Part shown: piece after piece, positions 41,812 through 50,017 of the stretch
Layout of the letters: each line of letters starts with the position of its first letter
How positions within the stretch are numbered: the stretch's first letter is position 1
DNA from: Anaeromyxobacter dehalogenans 2CP-1
GTDB taxonomy: Bacteria; Myxococcota; Myxococcia; Myxococcales; Anaeromyxobacteraceae
Length of the DNA: 64,000 nt
Direction: 5' to 3'
Assembly: GCF_000022145.1 (NCBI RefSeq)
Contig: NC_011891.1
Coordinates: forward strand, 1,240,001-1,304,000
The notes under the pieces: generated by a model
Database searches by the model: none
What the model was told of the DNA's origin: nothing
What the model saw: only the letters and a program-made list of their open reading frames with translations
Position numbers and translations under genes: made by a program

Positions 41812-43287
41812 TCAGGTGCGGAGCTGCGCGAGCCGCTCAGTGAGCTTCACGAGCGCAAGCGTGTCCCGCTCACAGTATGCGCGCAGCTGCTTCCGCAGCG
41901 TCCTGCCCTCAGCTGCACCGATCGACTCGGGCGCGAGGAGGAGCGCCTCGAGCGCGGTGGACGCCGTGTCGCCGTCGGCGATGTCGAGATCGTCGTAGGC
42001 GAGAGCGGGCACGAGCGCCGGCAGCACGGCCTTGAGCCCGAACCCGCCTGCGAACCCCGGGTGGTAGACGTGGTCCCGCACGATGGGGAGGAGGTCGACG
42101 AGCCGCTCCCGGATCGACCACAGCGGCTTCCGGAGCTTTGGGACCGCGTCAGCCAGGTGTTCGAGGCACTTCGCCTCGAACCCCGCGTTGTACGCGACGA
42201 CGCTTCGGACGCCCTCGCAGGCGCCGACGACCGCCTCCGCGAGGGCCGCCCGCGGATCGCCGGCCGCGTTCGCGAGGTGGTCGTGGTGCTCGGTTCGTCC
42301 CCGCGCGCCGACGACGTGGCAGCTCACCTGGACCGGCACGTGCTGGTACGGACGGCAACCATCCCAAACCGGCACGGCCGGGTTGATCGACTCGAAGTCC
42401 AGGAATGCAGCCGGGTACTCGATGGCGGCCAGGGCTTCGCCGAGGCCATCGTCGACGACGAGTTCGCCGGCCTTCACCGCGCGAACCTGCCGCGCCGCGA
42501 CGTTCGACAGGCGGACGTCGTCGGGGATGTCGTGGATCGTCTCGAATCCTGCCTCGTCGAACTCGGCGCGGCGCTTCGGGTGAAGCCTGTAGAGCGTCGA
42601 GACGTGGTGCTCGGGCAGCTCGGGGTGACAGCGCGCCACGAACGGGCAGTCGTACGGTGAGCTGCACTGCTCCCCTGGCTCGATCTCCGGGAGCTTCCCC
42701 TCGAGCGAAGCGCGCATCTTCCGGATCTGCCGCGGGATCGCGGGGAGGAGCGCCTCCACTTCGTCCGTGACGTCGTCGCGGACGAAGAGGTCGTCCAGGT
42801 CCGGGTAGGTGCAGTCGCGATTCAAGTGCATCAGCTCTGCACCGCGAACGTCCACGCCGGCGGCGCGGGCAGCGTAGAGCTGGACCGCGACATCGGGCAG
42901 AAATTGCTCCTTCACGTCGAGGGTGGCCTTAACCTCGACAAGCGTCCACGCGCGCTTCCGCTTCTCGAGGACGTCGAGCGCGGCGAACACCCCGCCCGCC
43001 GCGAAGCTCGCCTCGAAGACGACGTTCGCGCCCGCGCGGAGTGCCGCGGCGGTCGCGTCGACGCGCTCGCCGACCTTCCATGGCTCGAAGTCGATGAGCG
43101 TCCCGCCCACGAAGCGCTCCCGCGCGAGCTCGCCGACGCGGTGGCCGCGGTCGAAGACGGCCTGCAACCGGTCGTCGGGCTTGAGCTCAGGCGCGTCTGG
43201 CTCGTGGATCTCCCACCAGAGCCGCCGTAGGCACTGAAGCCCGACACAAAAGCGAGACTTGGAGATGTTGCGGGGAGGTGCGGCCAT
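41812..43287 (-). CDS. DUF2779 nuclease-like protein (Cas4-like plus RNase H-like)
   Basis: A 491-residue protein. The N-terminal half has cysteines C14 and C19 (FCVGLQCLRRLWW), EASFAAGGVFAALDVL with LVEVKATLDVK (PD-(D/E)XK Asp and ExK), and later cysteines in GEQCSSPYDCPFVARC, the arrangement of Cas4/AddB-type iron-sulfur nucleases. The C-terminal half has FLDFES, YNAGFEAKCLEHL and AYCERDTLAL, a DEDD-type exonuclease pattern. This is the DUF2779 layout. It is read away from BREX and four bases before the next leftward gene ends. The nuclease folds are inferred from motifs. Confidence 0.8.
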   Translation of the reverse strand: MAAPPRNISKSRFCVGLQCLRRLWWEIHEPDAPELKPDDRLQAVFDRGHRVGELARERFVGGTLIDFEPWKVGERVDATAAALRAGANVVFEASFAAGGVFAALDVLEKRKRAWTLVEVKATLDVKEQFLPDVAVQLYAARAAGVDVRGAELMHLNRDCTYPDLDDLFVRDDVTDEVEALLPAIPRQIRKMRASLEGKLPEIEPGEQCSSPYDCPFVARCHPELPEHHVSTLYRLHPKRRAEFDEAGFETIHDIPDDVRLSNVAARQVRAVKAGELVVDDGLGEALAAIEYPAAFLDFESINPAVPVWDGCRPYQHVPVQVSCHVVGARGRTEHHDHLANAAGDPRAALAEAVVGACEGVRSVVAYNAGFEAKCLEHLADAVPKLRKPLWSIRERLVDLLPIVRDHVYHPGFAGGFGLKAVLPALVPALAYDDLDIADGDTASTALEALLLAPESIGAAEGRTLRKQLRAYCERDTLALVKLTERLAQLRT

Positions 43288-43290
43288 TGC

Positions 43291-43962
43291 CTAGCGGGCG
43301 GTCGACTGTGGAGTTCGGATCGACCGCAGGAGGTCGCGCACATACGGCCAGAGCCCCCGGTGTTCCGGCGGGATTCTCGCGAAGTCCTGTTCTGCGAAGG
43401 ACTCGAGCGAGAAGAAGTGGTCGACGGCCTTTTCGGCCTCGGTTCGCAGCACCGAGGGCGCGAGATACGCGATCACGATGGGCTCCTCGTCGGTTCCCGC
43501 AAGCGCCGCTATCGCGCTGCGGAGCTTCTCGTACTTCCGCTTGTGGCGCTTCTCGGTCCGCTCGAAGACGAGCCCGAGGTCTTCAATCAGCTCGCGCATG
43601 CCGCGGTTCTTCGCGATCGCGTAGAGGTCGGCTTGTTCGGCGTCGAACGACCCGGCGTCGGTCTTCAGCTCGAGGAAGAGCCATCGGGGCGCGTCGCCCG
43701 GCAGATGCAACAGGTAGTCGGCGTTCACCGTCCGACCCGAGAGTTCCTGCCTGCTAGCGCGAGCGCCCTTCTCCCGGAGGTCGCTCAGGAGCGGAAACTC
43801 GGGGGCGACGAGGACTGCGGGCCGCTTCAGCTCGTCCGTGACGAAGCTCTCCAGGAACGGCGTGAGGAAGATGTCCACCCGTCGCTCGAGCTGGTATTTC
43901 GGGAACCCCGACCAGTCCGTGAGGCGGGTCATGATGCTCGCGATCGAGTAGTCGAGGCTCAT
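43291..43962 (-). CDS. PD-(D/E)XK nuclease-like protein
   Basis: A 223-residue protein with a central NADYLLHLPGDAPRWLFLELKTDAG. The Asp and ELK are spaced like a PD-(D/E)XK active site, with a preceding helix (EFPLLSDL) and a following helix containing Gln (FDAEQADLYAIA). The remainder is helical and basic. It is first in a two-gene leftward unit with the DUF2779 protein and is divergent from brxE, so it may belong to the same defence island. No family name is certain. Confidence 0.6.
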   Translation of the reverse strand: MSLDYSIASIMTRLTDWSGFPKYQLERRVDIFLTPFLESFVTDELKRPAVLVAPEFPLLSDLREKGARASRQELSGRTVNADYLLHLPGDAPRWLFLELKTDAGSFDAEQADLYAIAKNRGMRELIEDLGLVFERTEKRHKRKYEKLRSAIAALAGTDEEPIVIAYLAPSVLRTEAEKAVDHFFSLESFAEQDFARIPPEHRGLWPYVRDLLRSIRTPQSTAR

Positions 43963-44320
43963 GCGCGTAGCGTATCCGATGGTCCGGACACGACGCGGTA
44001 GCGGGTCGCGTCACTATGTCCCGCGAGCGTGGGGGCGGTGTGGAACGGTGGGTCAGGGGAACGCGGCAGCTCCGCGGGTCGTGATCGTCTGGCAGACGAA
44101 CGTCACTCCGACAGCCGTCGTGCAGAGATGCCACGGCGCCGCCTGATCGAACACCCACGACTCGCAGATCAAACATCGCGGATGCGTAGTGCTTTCGCGG
44201 AGAGACCGGTTCGCGCGTGTCGCTCCCCGTTGTAGGATGCACCGCGTGGGGGCTGAGTCCCGGGCGTACAGCTCGGGCGCCCGAGCTCCGTGAAAAGCGC
44301 CGTTGTCTTGCGAGGTTCGC
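43963..44320. promoter_or_regulatory. divergent intergenic region upstream of BREX
   Basis: This 358-base gap has no supported gene. It holds a perfect 15-base palindrome, TCGTCTG-G-CAGACGA (44085-44099), a possible operator, and a -10-like TAGGAT at 44233-44238 without a clear -35. The nuclease pair (left) and brxE (right) are probably both controlled from here. No BrxR-type regulator gene is seen in the window. Confidence 0.45.
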
Positions 44321-44899
44321 GTGTCGGCCCCCGTCACCGTCTCGACCGTCGATTCCATCCTCGCCGTCCAGCTCACGGTCGCCTGGGCTGGCGAGTCGCG
44401 AGAGACGACGAAACGCCTCGGCTGGTGGCACACCGACCTCATCGACTCCACGGGAGGCGGCGACTTCCTGGCGCGCCTGCTCCCTCGAACGCACGCGTGG
44501 TCCTCCCTCGAGGCAGTGCGTGAAGCGGCCCGCCGCACCGACGAGGCGGCCCGGCGGGGGATGGCGGATCCGGATCAGGTTCGGACGCTCTACTTCCTCG
44601 GTTTCGACCTCGATGAGCGGCTCGCGGAACGGCTCGCGGAGCTGAAGCGCGGTGGCCAGCCGCCCGCATCGGCGCTCTCGTTCCTCGTCGCGCTCGACGC
44701 CCCGTTCTCGAGCGAGAAGCTCACGGAAGCGCTGGCATTCGGCGCTGGGCGTGCGCCGGCCTACGACGTTGTGCCCGGCGGTCGGCAACTCAAGGGCACG
44801 GTGCCGTCTGCCCCCGAGCTGCTCGTCCAGAACCTCGCCGCCGCGCTGCTCCCGCTGGCCGAGCGCTACCCGACGCCGTTCTACCGGGTGAGGCCGTGA
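44321..44899 (+). CDS. brxE: BrxE, type VI BREX protein
   Basis: A 192-residue protein from GTG 44321 (GAGG upstream) with the BrxE pattern: ILAVQLTVAWAGE, LGWWHTDLID, FLARLLPRTHAWSSLEAVREAARR, and VRTLYFLGFDLDERL. BrxE is the gene that marks type VI BREX and always precedes brxA. Its biochemical role is unknown. It couples to brxA by GTGA overlap. A TTG six codons upstream is possible but less likely. Confidence 0.8.
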   Translation: MSAPVTVSTVDSILAVQLTVAWAGESRETTKRLGWWHTDLIDSTGGGDFLARLLPRTHAWSSLEAVREAARRTDEAARRGMADPDQVRTLYFLGFDLDERLAERLAELKRGGQPPASALSFLVALDAPFSSEKLTEALAFGAGRAPAYDVVPGGRQLKGTVPSAPELLVQNLAAALLPLAERYPTPFYRVRP

Positions 44900-45690
44900 T
44901 CGAGCTCGGTGAGGTGCGGGAGCCCGTCGCCTCGAGCGCCACGGCTCCGTCCGAGGAGACAGAGGTACACACCCGCATCCTCCGACTCGCGCTCGGCATC
45001 GAAGAGGCCCGCGCGTACTGGGCGCACATGGATCCAGCCGTCCCGCCCGGCGCGCGTGCTCTCCAGGCATTCGATCAGCGCTGGTTCGGCGCGAAGACCC
45101 TCGAGCGCGTCAAGACGCTCCTGCCCTACCTCGCCGCGCGGTACGACGCGTTCCCGGAGGCACTCGACGTGCTCCGCCGTTGGCGGCACATGGACCCCGC
45201 CGCGCGCCAGGTGATCTGCCACTGGCACGTCCAGCTCAGCGACCCGATCTACCGGCGATTCACCGGCGAGTTCCTCGTCGAGCGGCGCACGCTGCTGGAC
45301 CCGAAGGTGCATCGCCCCGGCGTGGCGCGCTGGGTGCGCCAGGCGTTCCCCGGCCGCTGGACCGAGTCCACGATCGTCCAGTTCGCGTCGAAGCTGCTCT
45401 CCGCGGCGTCCGAGGCCGGCCTCGTCTCGCCGAAGCGCGATCCCCGGTCGCTGCTCTTCCCCAAGGTGCCGGACGACGCGATCGTCTACCTCCTGCACCT
45501 GCTCCGCGGCATCCGCCACGAGGGCTCGCTCACGGAGAACCCGTACGTCGCGTCGGTCGGTCTCGCGGACGGGTTCCTCGACCAGCGCCTCAGGACGATC
45601 CCGGCGGTCACGCTCCGCCGCATGGGCGCCCTCGTCGAGCTCGACTGGGCGCACCCGACCCTTACCGCGTGGGCGGAGGCCTCGCTGTGA
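44896..45690 (+). CDS. brxA: BrxA (DUF1819) BREX protein
   Basis: A 264-residue protein with LLPYLAARYDAFPEALDVL, VICHWHVQLSDPIYRRFTGEFLVERR and RWTESTIVQFASKLLSAASEAGLV, the conserved DUF1819 segments of BrxA, a small DNA-binding helical protein. Overlaps at both ends (GTGA) show tight coupling with brxE and brxB. Confidence 0.88.
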   Translation: MIELGEVREPVASSATAPSEETEVHTRILRLALGIEEARAYWAHMDPAVPPGARALQAFDQRWFGAKTLERVKTLLPYLAARYDAFPEALDVLRRWRHMDPAARQVICHWHVQLSDPIYRRFTGEFLVERRTLLDPKVHRPGVARWVRQAFPGRWTESTIVQFASKLLSAASEAGLVSPKRDPRSLLFPKVPDDAIVYLLHLLRGIRHEGSLTENPYVASVGLADGFLDQRLRTIPAVTLRRMGALVELDWAHPTLTAWAEASL

Positions 45691-46322
45691 CGGAGCCGCT
45701 CTTCCAGCAGTCGACGCTCGACGACGCGGTCCAGGCCCTTCGCCGCGACCTCCTCGCGGATGGCGGGCCGCGCATCAGCACGATGCGCAACTACCGGTTC
45801 GCCATCCTCCCGTACAAGCCCGCCGAGGAGTTCAAGCTCCGCAAGCTCATGCGCCGGCTCGCGGACGATCTGAAGGGCGAGGGGTGGGGCGTCCTCGCCA
45901 TCTCCTTGCAGAAGCTGCTGCTCGACCGCATCCGCGCGACGGGAACCTCGAACGTCGAGGCGCTGATCGCGCGAGAGAAGTCGCTGCACGGGCGCGATCC
46001 GGAGCGGGCGCTCGAGCACCTCCGTCAGAAGATCGGGCCGCTCATCGAGGGCCCGGGCGGAATCGCCGCCGACGTCGCGCGGCTGATCGACGGGTTCGCC
46101 GCGGCGAACCCCGACGCGGACCGGACCCTCGTGCTCGTCGGCCGGAGCGGCGCGCTCTACCCCTTCTTCCGCACCTCGGCGCTGCTCAAGCACATTGACG
46201 GCAAGACCCGGAACATCCCGGTCGTCCTGCTTTACCCAGGCGAGCGGCGGGGCACGACGGAGCTCTCCTTCATGGGCGAGCTGAAGCCTGACCGCGATTA
46301 CCGTCCCCGCATCTATCCGTAG
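45687..46322 (+). CDS. brxB: BrxB (DUF1788) BREX protein
   Basis: A 211-residue protein with YRFAILPYKPAEEFKLRKLM and the C-terminal RTLVLVGRSGALYPFFRTSALL ... VVLLYPGERRGTTELSFMGEL, the DUF1788 hallmark. GTG start overlaps brxA; the gap to brxC is 12 bases. Needed for BREX defence and methylation in studied systems; mechanism unclear. Confidence 0.9.
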   Translation: MTEPLFQQSTLDDAVQALRRDLLADGGPRISTMRNYRFAILPYKPAEEFKLRKLMRRLADDLKGEGWGVLAISLQKLLLDRIRATGTSNVEALIAREKSLHGRDPERALEHLRQKIGPLIEGPGGIAADVARLIDGFAAANPDADRTLVLVGRSGALYPFFRTSALLKHIDGKTRNIPVVLLYPGERRGTTELSFMGELKPDRDYRPRIYP

Positions 46323-46334
46323 CGAGAGGGATCG

Positions 46335-49300
46335 ATGAAGATCCAGGACCTCTTCGTCGCCGACGTCACGCGGGACATCCCGCCGGTCGTCTACTTCCAC
46401 GAGCAGAGCCCCGAGAAGCTCCAGGCCGAGGTCGCCGAGTACATCATCACGGGCGGCTACCGCGACGGGCATCCGCAGGCGCGCCGGCTCAAGGCGGGCA
46501 TCCACGAGCAGTTCGTTCACCTGCTCCGGGCGATCGTGAGCGAGCAGGCGAAGCCGAACGGCCCCGAGCTGCCGGCTTCCTGGATCTCGGGGTTCTACGG
46601 CTCCGGCAAGTCGAGCTTCGCGAAGTTGCTCGGGCTGGCTCTCAACGACGCGAGGCTGCCGGGCGGGAAGCCACTCGTGGACGCGCTGATCGCGCGCGAC
46701 GAGTCGCCGCTCCGGCAGGAGTTCGTTGAGGCGTGGAAGGCGCTGCGAGCGGCGCTCGACCCGATCGCGGTCGTGTTCGACATCGGCGGGGTCGCCCGCG
46801 ACGACGAGCACATCCACGTCGCGGCGCTCCGGCAGATCCAGGTGCGGCTCGGCTACTGCTCGAAGAGCCACCTCGTCGCGGCGCACGAGCTGATGCTCGA
46901 ACGGGACGGTGAGTGGGACGTCTTCCTCGCCGCGGCGGAGAAGACACTCGGGAGGCCATGGTCTAAGGCCAAGGAGGACCAGCAAGCGGACGACCACTTC
47001 TCGCACGTGCTCTCGGTGCTGCACCCCGAGCGCTACCGCGACCCGATGACCTGGATCGACTCGCGCGCCGGGTCGAAGACGGGGGCCGGAACCGCCGTGA
47101 AGGAGGTCGTCGATTCCATCGAGGCGATGCTGAGCATCCGCGCGCCCGGGAAGGCGCTCTTCATCGTCGTCGATGAGGTGAGCCAGTACGTGCACCAGGA
47201 CGACAACCGGATGCTGAAGCTCCAATCGTTCGTGTCGGAGTTGGGGCAGCGGCTGAAAGGTGCGGTGTGGCTGTTCGCGACCGGCCAGCAGAAGCTCGAG
47301 GACACGAGCCAGGCCGACAACATCGGCAAGCTGAAGGACCGATTCCCGCTCCCGCTCCGGGTCCACCTCCACCCGAGCAACATCCGCGACGTCGTCCACA
47401 AGCGGTTGCTCGCGAAGCGGAAGGATCGCGAGGCGCTTCTCCGCGAGCTGTTCCAGAAGCACCGGAGCGACCTCAAGCTGAACGCGTACGGATGCGAGGA
47501 GATTACCGAGGAGGACTTCCTCGAGGTCTACCCGATGCTCCCCGGGCAGGTGGATCTGCTCATGAAGATCACGTCGAGCCTGCGCACCCGCTCGACCCGC
47601 GTCCAGGGCGACGACCACGCCATACGCGGCCTGCTGCAGCTCCTCGGCGAGCTCTTCCGCGAGCAGAGGCTCGGGGAGCATGAGGTCGGAGAGCTCGTGA
47701 CGCTCGATGCGATCTTCGAGGTCCAGCACTCCGCGCTCGAAGCCGACGTCCAGACGACGCTCGCCCGCATCTTCGACCACGCCGACGTCCGCGACGACGC
47801 GCTCGCCCAGCGCGCAGCCCGCGCGGTCGCGCTGCTCGAGCTCATCCAAGAGCAGGAGCCCACCACGCCCGAGCTGGTCGCGAGGTGCCTCTACCGAAGG
47901 CTCGGGGACGGTAGCCAGGTGCAGGCGGTGGGGCAGGCGCTGGAGCGCCTCCGGGAGTCGAACCTCGTCGCCTACTCGGAGAAGCTCGGGTTCAAGATCC
48001 AGAGCTCCGCGGGGCAGGAGTGGGAGCACGAGCGTGAGGACATCCCGGTCACCGGAGAGCAGGTCTCCGAGGTCGTCCGGACGAAGCTGAAGGAGCTGCT
48101 CGCGATGCCGGAGCTGCCCCGATACAAGGGCTGCTCCTTCCCGTGGGCGGCGCTCTACAGTGACGGCCGGCAGCTCGCCGACGAGCGCGTGCAGGGCACG
48201 AACGCTAACGCAGCCGTGACGGTGGACTTCCGGTTCCTGCGCGTGAAGGACGATCGCACCTCGACGACGTGGATCCAGCGGAGCGACAAGGAGCCGCTCA
48301 CGGATCGCCTGCTCTGGCTGGTCGGCGATCCCGGCCCCATCGAGAGCATCGCCCGCGAGTACGCCCGCTCCGACCACATGGTGAAGCGGTACGGCGTCCG
48401 CCGCGAGTCGCTCACGAAGGAGAAGGGGCGGCTCCTCCTCGAGGAGGAGGCCCGCTACGAGGAGCTCGAGAAGAAGGTGAAGGCGGCCGTCGCCGACGCG
48501 TTCCTCGACGGCACGATGTTCTTCCGGGGGCGGCCTCTCGAGGCGCGGACCCTCGGAAGCGCCTTCGCGACGGCGCTGAGCGCCGCCGCGACCCGTATCC
48601 TCCCCGACCTCTACCCGCACTTCGTGGACGTCGCGATCTCCGACGCGGAGCTGAATCAGCTCCTCGAACGTCACCTGAACGGACCCTCGAACAAGTTCAT
48701 GGAGGGGCGGCTCGGGATCCTGTCGCTCGACGCTGGGCGCTACGTCGCGACCTGCGCCGGCGCCGAGCCCGCGCGCATCCTGCAGTACGTCGAGAACGCT
48801 AACGGCGCGTCCGGCGCGACGATCATCTCCCACTTCGGCGGTCCGCCGTACGGCTACCCGGTGGACGTGGTCCGCGCTTGCCTCGCCGGCCTGCTCCGGG
48901 CCGGGAAGATCCGCATTCGACCGGACGGGGAGCCCGAGATCACGTCGGTGAACGACCCGGGCACCCGCGACCTGTTCCGGCGCGACCGCGACCTGCGCCG
49001 CGCCGACGTGTTCCCGGCGCGGGAGGGAGCGATCACCGCCCGGGACAAGGTGGCGATCGCGACCTTCTTCAAGACGCACCTCGAGCTCGATCTCGAGCGC
49101 GAGAACGACGCCTTCGCGGACGCCGTATACCAGCAGTTCCCCGGGCGGCGGGAGCGGCTCCGCGAGGTGGAGGCCCTCTACGACCGGCTGCCGGGCCGTC
49201 CGGCGCTCCCGGCGGCGCTCGAGCGGCTCGGGAAGGCCCTCGAGGACTGCCGCCGCTCGCGGCAGGTCGAGGAGACGGTCCTCGCGCTCAAGCGGAACCT

Positions 49301-49955
49301 CGACGCCCTCCGTGACGGCCTCGAGCAGCTCGCGATCATCCGCGCCGAGCTGACGGACGACGCACTCCACGCGCTCGCGCGCGCCGCGCAGGTCCGAGAC
49401 GTCGAGCTCGAGCAGCTCCGGCAGGTCGAGGCGCTTGGCGGGGTCGAGGAGGACGGCAGGGCGCTCGCGGAGCACCTCTCGGGCGAGCGGCCCTGGCGCG
49501 GCATCGCCGACGCGGCGCCCGCGGCCGCGCGTATCCACGAGCGGTACGTCGAGGCGAGGAGGGCGCTCCTCAACCGGCAGAACGCGGAGGCGGAGGCCGC
49601 CCGCGGCCGGGTCAAGGCGCGCTCGGGGTTCGAGAAGCTCTCCGCCGACCAGGCGCACCACGTGCTACGGCCCGTCGCGGAGGCGCTGTTCGACACCGCC
49701 GCAGACGCGGTCGCGCCCGCGCTCGCCGACCTGCAGGCGCGCTTCCCCCAGCGGCTCGCGGCGGCCGAGGAGCTCGCCCAGGAGCGGCTCGACGACGCGA
49801 TCGCGAAGCTCACCGAGTCGCAGGTCGTGAAACTCGAGGCCGGTCTGCGTGGCCGCGAGATCAAGAGCCGTGACGAGCTGAAGACGGTGCTCCGTGAGCT
49901 GGAGGAGCGGATCGGCGCCGAGATCGACAAGGGCCGCCGCATTCGCCTCGTGTGA
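46335..49955 (+). CDS. brxC: BrxC/PglY BREX ATPase
   Basis: A 1206-residue AAA-type ATPase, the usual size of BrxC. Walker A GFYGSGKS lies at residues 86-93, a DEVSQYVHQDDN segment serves as Walker B, and GAVWLFATGQQKLED follows. There is a long helical C-terminal part. BrxC binds DNA as a large oligomer and is required for both protection and modification. A REP-like inverted repeat sits just behind the stop codon. Confidence 0.93.
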   Translation: MKIQDLFVADVTRDIPPVVYFHEQSPEKLQAEVAEYIITGGYRDGHPQARRLKAGIHEQFVHLLRAIVSEQAKPNGPELPASWISGFYGSGKSSFAKLLGLALNDARLPGGKPLVDALIARDESPLRQEFVEAWKALRAALDPIAVVFDIGGVARDDEHIHVAALRQIQVRLGYCSKSHLVAAHELMLERDGEWDVFLAAAEKTLGRPWSKAKEDQQADDHFSHVLSVLHPERYRDPMTWIDSRAGSKTGAGTAVKEVVDSIEAMLSIRAPGKALFIVVDEVSQYVHQDDNRMLKLQSFVSELGQRLKGAVWLFATGQQKLEDTSQADNIGKLKDRFPLPLRVHLHPSNIRDVVHKRLLAKRKDREALLRELFQKHRSDLKLNAYGCEEITEEDFLEVYPMLPGQVDLLMKITSSLRTRSTRVQGDDHAIRGLLQLLGELFREQRLGEHEVGELVTLDAIFEVQHSALEADVQTTLARIFDHADVRDDALAQRAARAVALLELIQEQEPTTPELVARCLYRRLGDGSQVQAVGQALERLRESNLVAYSEKLGFKIQSSAGQEWEHEREDIPVTGEQVSEVVRTKLKELLAMPELPRYKGCSFPWAALYSDGRQLADERVQGTNANAAVTVDFRFLRVKDDRTSTTWIQRSDKEPLTDRLLWLVGDPGPIESIAREYARSDHMVKRYGVRRESLTKEKGRLLLEEEARYEELEKKVKAAVADAFLDGTMFFRGRPLEARTLGSAFATALSAAATRILPDLYPHFVDVAISDAELNQLLERHLNGPSNKFMEGRLGILSLDAGRYVATCAGAEPARILQYVENANGASGATIISHFGGPPYGYPVDVVRACLAGLLRAGKIRIRPDGEPEITSVNDPGTRDLFRRDRDLRRADVFPAREGAITARDKVAIATFFKTHLELDLERENDAFADAVYQQFPGRRERLREVEALYDRLPGRPALPAALERLGKALEDCRRSRQVEETVLALKRNLDALRDGLEQLAIIRAELTDDALHALARAAQVRDVELEQLRQVEALGGVEEDGRALAEHLSGERPWRGIADAAPAAARIHERYVEARRALLNRQNAEAEAARGRVKARSGFEKLSADQAHHVLRPVAEALFDTAADAVAPALADLQARFPQRLAAAEELAQERLDDAIAKLTESQVVKLEAGLRGREIKSRDELKTVLRELEERIGAEIDKGRRIRLV

Positions 49956-49961
49956 TGACCA

Positions 49962-49996
49962 GCCGCTCGCCCTGAGCCTGTCTAAGGGTGAGCGGC
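49962..49996. repeat. REP-like inverted repeat between brxC and pglX
   Basis: GCCGCTCGCCCT (49962-49973) pairs with AGGGTGAGCGGC (49985-49996) around GAGCCTGTCTA, with one mismatch. The core CCTGAGCCTGTC-AAGGG is a common proteobacterial intergenic repeat. It occupies most of the 62-base gap and lies on the in-frame GTG at 49988, which favours the later ATG for pglX. Confidence 0.7.
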
Positions 49997-50017
49997 GCTG
50001 CCGCCGAACGGTTCCCG

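Noticed and set aside
45486-49661. 1391-codon open frame on the minus strand across brxC
   Set aside because: It is the complement of the highly biased GC-rich brxC codons. It shows no domain motifs and is rich in Arg/Leu/Glu repeats, while brxC on the plus strand has clear ATPase motifs.
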